Positions 42,989-51,025 of a stretch of DNA of 64,000 nucleotides are shown here, in pieces. Source of the stretch: an uncultured Eubacteriales bacterium. GTDB taxonomy: Bacteria; Bacillota; Clostridia; Peptostreptococcales; Anaerovoracaceae. Each line of letters starts with the position of its first letter. Position 1 is the stretch's first letter. Under the pieces are notes generated by a model, which saw only the letters and a list, made by a program, of their open reading frames with translations, was not told the DNA's origin and made no database searches. The position numbers and the translations under genes are program-made. The stretch is from assembly GCA_900542295.1 (NCBI GenBank), contig UQNJ01000003.1, positions 1 through 64,000 on the forward strand, given 5' to 3'.

Positions 42989-44452
42989 ATGAACTTTATA
43001 AAGGGCTTTTTAAAATTTTCACCTGTATTTCTTCTTGCAGGTCTTATGATTGCTGAATATGACGCTCTTATAGCAGCTCCTATTGCGGCAATCTATGCTT
43101 TCGTAATCGCAGGAGTTACTGAAAAAATCAAATTTCAGGATTCACTGGATGCTGCGATGAAAAGTGTAAGCAATATACTTATTGCGCTTTTCATACTTAT
43201 GTTTGCTTATGCTATGGCAAGCATGTTTATGAGCTCGGGAGTAGGCGCTTCTGTAGTTAATATTGCTCTTTCTCTTGGTGTAACTGCCAAAACTGTTGCA
43301 GTTGTAGGTATTGTCTGCACAGGAATTCTTTCTGTAGCAACAGGTACTTCATGGGGAACATTTGCGGCATGTGCACCTATCTTTATGTGGTTGAGCCATA
43401 TTGTTGACGGAAACCCTTATTTAACAGTATGCGCTATCGCAGGCGGTGCTTGCTTCGGTGACAATATAGGACTGATTTCCGATACAACCATAGTATCCTC
43501 TGGTATTCAGGGCGTACAGGTAGTTGACAGAATAAGACATCAGGGTGTATGGTCTGTAAGCTGTCTGATACTTGCTTCAGTTGCTTTTTACATTGCCGGT
43601 GTAGTTATGGAACTGCCTTCTGAATCTGTAGATGGTGCAGCTGTAGTATCACAGATTCCTGACAATGTATGGGAAGTGCTGGAGGTAGAAAGACCTGATG
43701 CGATTCCGCTTCTTCAACAGATTGCAAGCGGTGTTGAGCTTTATATGGTAATTCCGCTTGTTCTTGTAATAGTACTTGCTATAATTGGGCTCAATACTTT
43801 TGTATGTATTGGAGCAGGACTTGTTTCGTCATATGTTTTAGGTCAGTTTGCAGGAACTACAGGAACAATAAATGAATTCCTTGACCAGTGTATGGCAGGC
43901 TTTGCAGGTGCCGGTGAATGGGTAGTTGTAATGATGATGTGGGTAGCTGCGTTCGGAGGAGTAATGCAGAAGATGAATGCTTTCGAACCTCTTGCAAAAT
44001 TCGTTGTAAAATGTTCAAAGAAGGTAAGACATCTTATGACATGGAATGCGATACTTTCCCTGGTTGGAAATGCTACACTTTCAGATGAGATGGCACAGAT
44101 TGTAACTATCGGACCTGTTATCAAAGATATCCTTGATGAAAATGTAGAAGGAAGTGAAGAAGATATGTACAAGCTGCATCTCAGAAATGCTACCTTCGGA
44201 GACGCTATGGGCGTATTCGGTTCACAGCTCATACCTTGGCACGTATATCTTGCTTACTATGTAGGAATAGCAGTCGGAGTATATCCGCTTATAGAGCTTT
44301 CTCAGATAGACTTCCTGAAGTATAACTTCATGGCTTATATAGCGGTATTCTCACTTCTCATACTTACATTTACAGGACTTGACAGATTTGTACCTCTTTT
44401 CAAGCTGCCACAGGAGCCTGATGTAAGATTGAAAAAAGAAATTAAAAAATAA
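42989..44452 (+). CDS. NhaC-family antiporter/carboxylate or amino-acid exchanger
   Basis: A 487-residue polytopic membrane protein with about twelve segments, of the NhaC family (COG1757). FLLAGLMIAEYDALIAAPIAA, TGTSWGTFAACAPI and GGACFGDNIGLISDTTIVSS are characteristic; the Asp residues in the last string are in the transport core. Some NhaC members exchange sodium and protons; others swap malate/lactate or amino acids. The ATG 42989 has AGGAGG (42978-42983) five bases upstream; the frame extends to 42926 but runs through the promoter. Control by sigma-54 points to a substrate tied to carbon or amino-acid fermentation rather than plain salt balance. Confidence 0.9.
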   Translation: MNFIKGFLKFSPVFLLAGLMIAEYDALIAAPIAAIYAFVIAGVTEKIKFQDSLDAAMKSVSNILIALFILMFAYAMASMFMSSGVGASVVNIALSLGVTAKTVAVVGIVCTGILSVATGTSWGTFAACAPIFMWLSHIVDGNPYLTVCAIAGGACFGDNIGLISDTTIVSSGIQGVQVVDRIRHQGVWSVSCLILASVAFYIAGVVMELPSESVDGAAVVSQIPDNVWEVLEVERPDAIPLLQQIASGVELYMVIPLVLVIVLAIIGLNTFVCIGAGLVSSYVLGQFAGTTGTINEFLDQCMAGFAGAGEWVVVMMMWVAAFGGVMQKMNAFEPLAKFVVKCSKKVRHLMTWNAILSLVGNATLSDEMAQIVTIGPVIKDILDENVEGSEEDMYKLHLRNATFGDAMGVFGSQLIPWHVYLAYYVGIAVGVYPLIELSQIDFLKYNFMAYIAVFSLLILTFTGLDRFVPLFKLPQEPDVRLKKEIKK

Positions 44453-44461
44453 TATAAAAGG

Positions 44462-44511
44462 AAAGTCCGAAAAGCTTTTGAGTAAAGTCTTTCGGACTTT
44501 TATATTTTTTG
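44462..44511 (+). terminator. terminator of the NhaC-family gene
   Basis: AAAGTCCGAAA (44462-44472) pairs with TTTCGGACTTT (44490-44500), followed by TATATTTTTT. Confidence 0.85.
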
Positions 44512-44520
44512 AGATTACAG

Positions 44521-44548
44521 AAAAGTGCCGGCATTTTCCGGCACTTTT
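44521..44548 (-). terminator. terminator of the D-Ala ligase gene
   Basis: AAAAGTGCCGG (44521-44531) and CCGGCACTTTT (44538-44548) pair perfectly with a 6-base loop. It lies nine bases after the stop of the minus-strand ligase gene and can also act on the plus strand. Confidence 0.85.
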
Positions 44549-44556
44549 TAAAATAA

Positions 44557-45615
44557 TTATTTAAAAGAATATTCTATTATTTTGTCTATGACATCTTTGT
44601 ATTCAAGACCTACGCCTGCCATCATCTTAGGAAAACGGCTTACGGAAGTAAAACCGGGAATTGTATTTACCTCGCTGAAAACTATTTCATTTTCAGGAGT
44701 AAGGAACATGTCTATTCTTGCAAAACCTTTGCAGCCCAGTGCTCTGAAAAGAACCTTTCCTGTTTCGTTTATTCTTTTCTCTGTTTCAGGGTCAAGGCGG
44801 CCGGGGCTGTGTATCTTGGAATCAACACCGGTATATTTCATGGTGTAGTCAAAGAAGCAGCCGTTAAATAATTCGATTTCGTCAACTCTGCCCACAATTT
44901 CGTTACCCTTGCCGTCACCTATGACTGAACATCCCACTTCAAAACCGTTAATCTTTTCTTCTATTATTACTTCGTCATCATATTCAAGGGCAAGGTCAAC
45001 TGCCTCAACAAGTTTGTCAGGGGTTTCAATGACACTGATGCCATAAGATGAACCTGCGTTAACCGGTTTTACAAACAGCGGATAAGTGAGGGATGAAACT
45101 GCATTGTGCAAATCTTCGTCAGGAAGTTTTCCTGTAATGCTGCATGCCTTAGGAACAGATACACCGGCCGCTTCGGCAATTACATGAGCTCGATATTTGT
45201 CCATGCATAAGGCAGAAGATAATGTTCCGCATCCCATTACCGGTATGCCGGCCAATTCTATCAGCCCCTGCACTGTTCCGTCTTCACCGTTTTTTCCGTG
45301 AAGAACAGGGAAAACGCCGTCAAGATAAGTCAAAGAAATACCTTCTTCTCTTATTTCCAGCATGCCGTGAACGGAAGTGTCGGGAACTATATAAGCAGGT
45401 ACGCAGCTGTTGCGGTCTTCATGCCATGTATCATTTTTTATTTTTTCCGTATCGCCGTTGTAGCGGAACCATCTGCCGTCTTTTGTAATACCTACAGCTA
45501 TGATATCATATTTATCTCTGTCGATGTTGGTTAAAACGGCATAGCCTGAATTCAGAGAAATTCCGTATTCGCTGGAGCAGCCTCCGAACAGCACTGCTAT
45601 TGTCTTTTTTTTCAT
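44557..45615 (-). CDS. D-alanine ligase of the Ddl/Van family, VanG-like
   Basis: An ATP-grasp ligase that joins D-Ala to a second D-residue for the peptidoglycan stem. VFPVLHGKNGEDGTVQGL, MGCGTLSSALCMDKYRAH, KPVNAGSSYGI and SEVNTIPGFTSVSRFP are the family motifs. The omega loop reads GCFFDYTMKYT, with Phe where D-Ala-D-Ala ligases have Tyr (YDYEAKY type); this and the overall wording resemble VanG/VanC D-Ala-D-Ser ligases. No vanXY or vanT gene lies nearby, so it may simply be this organism's general ligase. I start at the ATG 45615, seven bases after AGGAG, rather than the ATG two codons earlier. Confidence 0.88.
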   Translation of the reverse strand: MKKKTIAVLFGGCSSEYGISLNSGYAVLTNIDRDKYDIIAVGITKDGRWFRYNGDTEKIKNDTWHEDRNSCVPAYIVPDTSVHGMLEIREEGISLTYLDGVFPVLHGKNGEDGTVQGLIELAGIPVMGCGTLSSALCMDKYRAHVIAEAAGVSVPKACSITGKLPDEDLHNAVSSLTYPLFVKPVNAGSSYGISVIETPDKLVEAVDLALEYDDEVIIEEKINGFEVGCSVIGDGKGNEIVGRVDEIELFNGCFFDYTMKYTGVDSKIHSPGRLDPETEKRINETGKVLFRALGCKGFARIDMFLTPENEIVFSEVNTIPGFTSVSRFPKMMAGVGLEYKDVIDKIIEYSFK

Positions 45616-45645
45616 AATCATGCTCCTTATAAATCAAGTTTGCTG

Positions 45646-46755
45646 CTATTTGAGATTTTCGGGATTTAGCCCCTTTAGTTCGTCTATTACAAAAATTCCG
45701 TCTTTTCTGATGAGAACATCGTCGAAGTAGATTTCTCCTCCGCCGTATTCTTCTCTTTGAATCATGACAAGATCCCAGTGTATAGCGGAGTGGTTGCCGT
45801 TATATGCATCTTCGTAACATTTTCCCGGTGTAAGGTGAAAACTTCCACATATTTTTTCATCAAAAAGTGTGTCCTTCATAGGATGGAGAACATAAGGATT
45901 GACTCCTATGGCAAACTCTCCGAAATAACGGGCTCCTTCATCGGTATCAAGCAATGCGTTTATTCTTTCCGTGTCGTTGGCTGTAGCATTGACAATCTTT
46001 CCGTCTTTTATTTCGAATTTTATGTTTTCGTAAGTGAAGCCTTGCTCCTCTGAGAAAGTATTATAACTTATTGTTCCGTTCATCGACTCTTTAACCGGAG
46101 CCGTATAAACTTCTCCATCGGGAATATTTCTGAGTCCGTCACATTTTACTGCCGGAATATCTTTTATGGAAAATTCAAGGTCGGTGCCCGGACCTGTAAT
46201 TCTTACTTTGTCGGTTCTGTTCATAAGCTCTACTAAAGGATTCATTGCATCACTCATTTTTTTGTAGTCAAGAGTGCAGACATCAAAATAGAAATCTTCA
46301 AAGGCTTCCTGGGATTTATTTGCAAGCTGAGCCATGGAAGCATTTGGATATCTCAGAACAACCCATTTAGTTTTGTTTACCCTGTAGTCAAGAGTAGGAC
46401 TTGTCAGCTTGTAATACATATTAAGCTTGTCAGAAGGCACATCGGAAAGTTCTGAAGTATTTTCCCCTGCTCTTACGGCGATATATGCATCCATTCCTTT
46501 CATCTGGTAGAGCTGATAATCATTTAAAAACTCGATCTGCTCTTCGTCTGCATTCAAAAGTATTTCTCTCAGTACGGAACCGTCACGGTGGTTTACATAA
46601 GGCTTTGCTCCAAGTGCATAAGCATCTTTTATAAGCTGTCTGACAAGTGGACGGCAACATTCGCCCTCATAGTCTATAAGAACTTTTTCTCCTTTTTTAA
46701 GGTCGCAAGAATATGAGGTTAAAAGTTTTGATAATTCTTTTACTCTTGTATCCAT
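45646..46755 (-). CDS. M29-family aminopeptidase (AmpS-like)
   Basis: A two-metal aminopeptidase of 369 residues. Metal ligands are seen in RNIPDGEVYTAPV (Glu), RYFGEFAIGVNP (Glu), GSFHLTPG (His) and HSAIHWDLVM (His and Asp). The usual family string at GSFHLTPG is HxALG-like, so this is a somewhat diverged member. It should release N-terminal residues from peptides in the cytoplasm. AAAGGAG precedes the ATG. It is followed after 30 bases by the ligase gene and probably co-transcribed with it; the link may be wall peptide recycling, but that is a guess. Confidence 0.9.
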   Translation of the reverse strand: MDTRVKELSKLLTSYSCDLKKGEKVLIDYEGECCRPLVRQLIKDAYALGAKPYVNHRDGSVLREILLNADEEQIEFLNDYQLYQMKGMDAYIAVRAGENTSELSDVPSDKLNMYYKLTSPTLDYRVNKTKWVVLRYPNASMAQLANKSQEAFEDFYFDVCTLDYKKMSDAMNPLVELMNRTDKVRITGPGTDLEFSIKDIPAVKCDGLRNIPDGEVYTAPVKESMNGTISYNTFSEEQGFTYENIKFEIKDGKIVNATANDTERINALLDTDEGARYFGEFAIGVNPYVLHPMKDTLFDEKICGSFHLTPGKCYEDAYNGNHSAIHWDLVMIQREEYGGGEIYFDDVLIRKDGIFVIDELKGLNPENLK

Positions 46756-46909
46756 ATAAATCTCCTTTGATTGTTGCTTTTATAAAATTATTATACAATA
46801 TTATAACCCAGAATTTGAAAAATTAAAAGTTAAAACAAAAAGTATTCAATACCTGTTAAGCGACTGTTTTACGAGTATGGCGGAGGAAATCGTTTATGTT
46901 GCAAAAGTA

Positions 46910-46938
46910 TTGCACTATGAACGGAATCAATGTAAAAT
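46910..46938 (+). promoter_or_regulatory. promoter of the lipid kinase gene
   Basis: -35 TTGCAC (46910-46915), 17-nt spacer, -10 TAAAAT (46933-46938). The -35 overlaps a short inverted repeat TGCAA-N5-TTGCA (46900-46914). Confidence 0.6.
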
Positions 46939-46974
46939 GTACATATTATAATTTGTTTTAATAAGAGGAGTTTG

Positions 46975-47913
46975 ATGAAGACTGTTTTTTTACTTAACCC
47001 TAAAGCCGGTAAAGGAAAGGGGTTTGACAAAATAAAGAATGTTGTTTTGGAAGCTTCAAAGGAAACGGGCTTGGATGCAGGAGTATATATTACAAAGTCG
47101 ATAGGCGATGCAGAAGTGTTTTCAAGACTTGCAGCAGCTGAGGCTCAAAGAGCAGGGGAAAAGGTAAGGCTGATTGCATGTGGCGGAGACGGAACTTTAA
47201 ATGAAGTTTTAAACGGTATCATGGGTTTTGAATCTGCTTCTGTAGGTGTAATCCCCATGGGGACAGGTAACGATTTTGTAAGGAATTTTCCGGATAAAGA
47301 CAGGTTCAAAGATGTCAAGGGACAGATTCTTGGGGAAACTGTAAAATGTGATGTTATAAAATATTCCGGAGTAATTGAGGGGGAAGAAAAATCGGGATAC
47401 TGTGTCAATATGTTTAACATAGGTTTTGATTGCAATGTGGTTGATTTGACAGCGAGGCTTAAAACCTATCCTGCACTTAAGGGCTCTTTGGCTTATGTTG
47501 CCGCAGTTGCAGGAACATTGATAAAGAAGAAAGGCGCAGACCTTAAAATTGATGTAGATGGAAAAACTGTACATGAGGGTCCGCTTCTTTTGACTGCAAT
47601 TGCTAACGGCAGTTTTTGCGGCGGAGGATTTAAGGGCGTTCCGAAAGCATCTGTTGATGACGGATTTATGGACATAAATGTAATATATGATATAACGCGT
47701 CGTGAATTTATAAAAAAACTGCCTTATTATGCGAAAGGGACCCATATGGAGCTTTCAAATGTGGGCGATTTTCTGTGCTATAAAAAGTGCCGACAAGTTG
47801 TCATTACACCTCTTGACGGTAGTATGAAATTATGCATAGACGGAGAAATAAGAAATGCAGGGAAGGTCTGCATGGAAATAATCCCGGAAGCTGTTAATTT
47901 TATTGTACCGTGA
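46975..47913 (+). CDS. diacylglycerol/lipid kinase family protein (DagK/YegS-like)
   Basis: A soluble lipid kinase. FLLNPKAGKGKG is the first motif, CGGDGTLNEVLNGI the catalytic GGDGT box, and GVIPMGTGNDFVRNF the third, all intact. FNIGFDCNVV and the C-terminal DGEIRNAGKVCMEI complete the domain over 312 residues. DagK in Gram-positives returns diacylglycerol, freed by lipoteichoic-acid synthesis, to phosphatidic acid. I prefer the ATG 46975 to the TTG one codon earlier (GAGGAG upstream). Downstream of it normal gene content stops for 3 kb. Confidence 0.92.
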   Translation: MKTVFLLNPKAGKGKGFDKIKNVVLEASKETGLDAGVYITKSIGDAEVFSRLAAAEAQRAGEKVRLIACGGDGTLNEVLNGIMGFESASVGVIPMGTGNDFVRNFPDKDRFKDVKGQILGETVKCDVIKYSGVIEGEEKSGYCVNMFNIGFDCNVVDLTARLKTYPALKGSLAYVAAVAGTLIKKKGADLKIDVDGKTVHEGPLLLTAIANGSFCGGGFKGVPKASVDDGFMDINVIYDITRREFIKKLPYYAKGTHMELSNVGDFLCYKKCRQVVITPLDGSMKLCIDGEIRNAGKVCMEIIPEAVNFIVP

Positions 47914-47936
47914 TTTATCAATGTAGGGGGAATGAT

Positions 47937-48228
47937 ATGGATTATACAATGGTTATCGCAATTATCGGATATGTGACAGGAGTGGTGTCGCTTGCCGGTG
48001 AGTATACCGGAGGGTAGGGTATTTGAAGGAGTATTTGCATTTACGGATATGCTCTGTGACTGTTATTGTACTGATGAGCCTTTTGTGTATCCCATATTAT
48101 GTGTGGTTATGGCAGACGGCAGTGTAAAGGAACTTACGGTTCAGACAATAATGTCGGGAGACAGGAGCTTTGCATATGTAGATAGTCCCGGCGACAAGAC
48201 GTATTCGATGAATGATGATGAGATTTAG
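47937..48228 (+). pseudogene. broken reading frames of unknown origin
   Basis: ATG 47937, after a GGGGGAATG-type site, encodes one hydrophobic segment (MDYTMVIAIIGYVTGVVS) and hits TAG at 48015. From 47992 another frame stays open to 48228 and encodes about 78 residues (FEGVFAFTDMLCDCYC, VYPILCVVMADGSVKELT). The two overlap and may be one gene split by a frameshift, or remnants of two. I recognise no family. Confidence 0.35.
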
Positions 48229-48239
48229 GTTGTTCGCGT

Positions 48240-48460
48240 GAGATTTTTAGCCCAAAGAATACAGGAAAAGGTTTCTCTTGCATCGGGGCTGTGGATACTT
48301 TTTCTCGTGTATATAAAGGAGAACAAATCATCCAAAAGAAAGCTTAAGAATTATTTGACCGAAAGTTGATAGAAACCGTTGATGTCGATACATTTGCAGA
48401 ACTTGCGGCAATTCCTCAATATCTTTTCGAAGATATTTATGACTTGGAAAGATAAAATCT
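48240..48460 (+). pseudogene. degenerate coding remnant
   Basis: One frame reads SPKNTGKGFSCIGAVDTFSRVYK..., meets TAA at about 48348 and continues as ELFDRKLIETVDVDTFAELA...FEDIYDLER before TAA at about 48455. The smooth sequence on both sides of the stop suggests a nonsense-mutated gene fragment. Family not recognised with confidence. Confidence 0.3.
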
Positions 48461-48599
48461 GCACAGGCAGTGGAAAGCAGATTTACAGTGATTGAGAACG
48501 GAAGGTTTGAAAGCAAATGGAAAACAATCGAAATAGTAAATAACGAAGTCATATATAGGCAATTACAGCGAATAAGCCATATTGTCTGCTTATCTAATT

Positions 48600-48648
48600 A
48601 AAATCAGTGCTAACTTTGAACTTAATTCATCGTTTGCACTGATTTTTT
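48600..48648 (+). terminator. hairpin with T run inside the degraded region
   Basis: AAATCAGTGC and GCACTGATTTTTT pair across about 25 bases. It probably ended one of the lost genes upstream. Confidence 0.55.
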
Positions 48649-48720
48649 GTTGGTGCTTTAGAGGCAATACCCATGGTTTTACAAGGGGCGGATAAAGAAA
48701 CTTTAGTATATGTAAATAAA

Positions 48721-48865
48721 ACCTCCGTGTTACAATGATGTTGGTTTGGCGACCGTATCACTGAGATGTAACAGGAGGTTTTTGACAATGAAGAATGAAA
48801 GAAAACACACATCACATTCAAGTTATCGCTGCGAGTATCATATCGTATTTGCAACACTCATCTGA
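48721..48865 (+). mobile_element. IS200-family left-end relic with tnpA stub
   Basis: An ATG at 48788 opens MKNERKHTSHSSYRCEYHIV, the N-terminus of an IS200/IS605 Y1 transposase (SSYRCEYHIVFA), and stops at TGA 48863 after 25 residues, so the gene lacks its catalytic HUH and Tyr parts. Upstream, ACCTCCGTGTTACA (48721-48734) pairs, with one bulge, with TGTAACAGGAGGT (48767-48779), hiding the AGGAGG ribosome site. That is the known translational-repression hairpin of IS200. The element is dead; its right end is missing. Confidence 0.75.
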
Positions 48866-48949
48866 ATCACACAAAGGCAATTTGGATGTGATAGTACCTG
48901 TCCCTCTCGTACCGGATATGTAATCGATTGCCCGGAAGAGCTCATCATA

Positions 48950-49206
48950 GTCATCTTTGGTGCAACCTTTAATAAAGATATGACAGTAAAGCTTGTTAAT
49001 AATAGGAGTTGGTATGAAAAAGATATTAAACCTAAAGAAGGTATGATAGTTTGTTTGACTGGAATAAAGATGGACAATCGGATCATGTCGAAATCATTAA
49101 AACTGCAGAAAACGATTTAGTCAAAACTATTGAGGGAAACAGCAACGATGAATGCAAGGAAAGAAGTTACATGGTTAAAAGTGATTTTATAATGGGGTAT
49201 GGATAT
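48950..49206 (+). pseudogene. CHAP-domain (amidase/peptidase) remnant with frameshift
   Basis: TVKLVNNRSWYEKDIKPKEG and then, in the next frame, FDWNKDGQSDHVEIIKTAEN...TIEGNSNDECKERSYMV... FIMGYGY reproduce the second half of a CHAP domain, including the catalytic His in SDHVEI. The frame changes at about 49050 (GTTTGTTTGACTGG, where GTNTTNTTNGACTGG is expected). The part with the catalytic Cys is missing. Probably a phage or element endolysin in origin. Confidence 0.6.
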
Positions 49207-49350
49207 ATATTGAAAAATATTAATCTTTATAAAATAATGTATACATCGTTCTATATTATTGACAATAATAAAAGCATATGTTGATTTTATATCAAACAGG
49301 TGAAAACTTGTTTGATAAAAGACACATATATAATAGAGATAAAAAATGAG

Positions 49351-49809
49351 GTGATTTTGATTTATAAAAAGATTATATACTTGATTGCAGGGGCTTTTCA
49401 GCCGATATTTGTATATCATCTTATTTGCAGTCATCAGAAGCCTTTTCCGATGAAATGGGTTTATGAGAGGCACTATGATTCGTTTAAAGAAATTCTGGAT
49501 CCGCTGAATCAGATGTACCCGACCACAGACGGTGAAAAAGCAACCATACTGTTTTGGGATATACTCGTATTGGTCGTATGTATGGCGGCTGTGTTGATGG
49601 TAGCGATGCTTGCTAAGTCTCAGTCAGGTGGACTGAGCAAGGCGCAGCGAATTATAGCAGTCACTGGAGGGCTGGCGGCTACGGGACTCTTCCTGTGGAT
49701 GAAGTTGGGGGAAGTGGAAACGCTGCTGTACATGAAATTTATAGTCCCGGAAATAATATTGATTACTGCCTGCGCTGTGGCTATCACTGGAGGGCGTAAC
49801 CGAGAGTAA
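49351..49809 (+). CDS. small membrane protein of unknown function, start codon uncertain
   Basis: About 150 residues with four hydrophobic segments (near residues 5-20, 65-85, 95-112 and 125-145) and a polar part after the first. I do not recognise the family. The start is unclear: AGGTG (49349-49353) is followed at normal distance by ATT (49360), not ATG; GTG 49351 and TTG 49357 are too close to it. The leader matches that of the deacetylase gene at 5021-5034 almost base for base, except that the ATG is gone. It may have lost its start codon. Its stop lies in a perfect 13-bp hairpin. Confidence 0.5.
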   Translation: MILIYKKIIYLIAGAFQPIFVYHLICSHQKPFPMKWVYERHYDSFKEILDPLNQMYPTTDGEKATILFWDILVLVVCMAAVLMVAMLAKSQSGGLSKAQRIIAVTGGLAATGLFLWMKLGEVETLLYMKFIVPEIILITACAVAITGGRNRE

Positions 49810-49833
49810 CCCGGATTGCGCCGGGTTACTCTC
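49802..49833. repeat. perfect 13-bp inverted repeat
   Basis: GAGAGTAACCCGG (49802-49814, slightly offset by one base inside the stop) and CCGGGTTACTCTC (49821-49833), loop of six. No T run follows, so it is a weak terminator at best or part of an element. Confidence 0.6.
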
Positions 49834-49883
49834 CTATCGGCGAATTCTCTAAAAAGAGGCTCTTTGAACCGTACCCCTAAAAT

Positions 49884-50006
49884 ATGAGAACATTATATGA
49901 AAAAAATGTTTATCAGAATGAAGAGTTAAAAACTTTTAATAATTATTATAAGGTACGTAGTAATCTTGAATGGAGAAATAAATATTATGATTTTTTAAAA
50001 AAATAA
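49884..50006 (+). CDS. small hypothetical ORF, 40 residues
   Basis: ATG 49884 opens a charged, aromatic-rich peptide (MRTLYEKNVYQNEELK, then WRNKYYDFLKK). There is no ribosome site. It may be the tail of a lost gene. Low confidence; listed because it lies in an otherwise empty stretch (49834-50121). Confidence 0.25.
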   Translation: MRTLYEKNVYQNEELKTFNNYYKVRSNLEWRNKYYDFLKK

Positions 50007-50121
50007 AGAATAAATCGATACATTTTGCAAAGATAATTTCATGGTTATATGATAAAACGAGAAATATCGAACCGTAATTTTCAAGCAAAATGCTTGCGAC
50101 GCTATATCACGATAAACCGAT

Positions 50122-50346
50122 ATGGGAGCAATGCGTTTTAAAGAACATGCGTTAGCCTTAAAAGAATACCCGGACCTTTTAACCGTTGATGAAATGAGCA
50201 AGGCTCTTGGTGTTAGCATAAAAACAGGTTATCAATTACTCCGTGAAAATAAAATAGAACACTTGAAGGTGGGCAGAGCGTACAAAGTACCGAAAGCCCA
50301 TCTTCTTTCTTCTTTGAGGTTAGTTCTGCGAAATGCGGAAAATTAA
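50122..50346 (+). CDS. excisionase-family helix-turn-helix protein
   Basis: A 74-residue protein with LTVDEMSKALGVSIKTGYQLL and ENKIEHLKVGRAYKVPKAHL, the helix-turn-helix plus wing of Xis/MerR-like excisionases. The frame is intact. It is followed 90 bases later by an integrase relic, so the pair is what remains of an integration module beside tRNA-Ser. The real start might be the internal ATG at 50131. No clear ribosome site. Confidence 0.75.
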   Translation: MGAMRFKEHALALKEYPDLLTVDEMSKALGVSIKTGYQLLRENKIEHLKVGRAYKVPKAHLLSSLRLVLRNAEN

Positions 50347-50437
50347 AGAATTTGCACATTCGAATTCTTTGGCTTAAATTGCTGCAATGTATATTGTCAA
50401 CAGCAGAAGTCGGTGCTACGCAAAGGAGGTTATATTT

Positions 50438-50878
50438 ATGGTAGAAGGACATCCGCAAGAGCAAAAGGGCTATCTTTATATGGTTTTGAGCTATCCCGAT
50501 GCTGCGGGAAAAAGAAAAACGAAATAGTTGCCGACAGGATTGTCTGTCAAGGGCAATAAAAAGAAAGCGGAAAAGATGCTGATGGAAACAAGACAGACCT
50601 TTGTGCCTGAGTGCAAACCCATACAGGAAGATGTGCTGTTTTAGGATTTTCTGCTTCAATGGTTGGAAATCGCAAAGCCGACTATCGTACTTACCACATA
50701 GTTGTGCTTCGCTGCTTCTTGCGAACGGTGTTCCTATGAAGCAGATACAGGAATGGCTCAGACACAGCGATTTTTCACTACGGCAAATGTATATGCCCAT
50801 TTGGATTACAATTACAAGCTGTCATCGGCTGACGCAATGGTAAACGGTCTGAGTGGTGCATTAGAGGCTCTTTCATAG
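50438..50878 (+). pseudogene. tyrosine integrase relic
   Basis: AGGAGG (about 50424-50430) and ATG 50438 start MVEGHPQEQKGYLYMVLSYP, then TAG (about 50525). The same frame continues GLSVKGNKKKAEKMLMETRQ, TAG again near 50642, and DFLLQWLEIAKPTIV. The core with the first catalytic Arg and HxxR box is deleted; in other frames the C-terminus reappears (GVPMKQIQEWLRHSDF, then ANVYAHLDYNYKLSSADAMV) up to TAG 50876-50878. Two stops, frameshifts and an internal deletion make it non-functional. A GGCGTATC/GATACGCC hairpin (50886-50912) follows. Confidence 0.8.
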
Positions 50879-50978
50879 CCTCTGCGGCGTATCGCTTTAC
50901 TAAGGATACGCCAACTACATATCCGGAGTTCAAATCACGGAGAGAACTTACGGAAAAATCTTTCCAGAGTGGATAAAA

Positions 50979-51014
50979 AGAAAAAAGCCTGCAAACGGTA
51001 AAAACCGCTTGCAG
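50979..51014 (-). terminator. terminator of the tRNA-Ser gene
   Basis: On the minus strand CTGCAAGCGGT and ACCGTTTGCAG pair with one mismatch around TTTT and are followed by GCTTTTTTC. Confidence 0.75.
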
Positions 51015-51025
51015 ACTGAGCATTC

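Noticed and set aside
44236..44256. Sigma-54-like TTGGCACG...TTGCT inside the NhaC-family gene
   Set aside because: GG to GC is fourteen bases, and it encodes a conserved transmembrane stretch.
49086..49093. Spo0A-type TGTCGAAA in the degraded region
   Set aside because: A single copy that encodes the conserved DHVEI of the CHAP remnant; explained by coding.
50438..50878. Treating the integrase relic as a recoded or spliced gene
   Set aside because: Besides two stops it has frame changes and lacks the catalytic centre, so readthrough could not restore it.
50921..50945. tRNA-like T-loop GTTCAAATC after the integrase relic
   Set aside because: The flanking bases do not form a T stem or acceptor; no tRNA can be folded.
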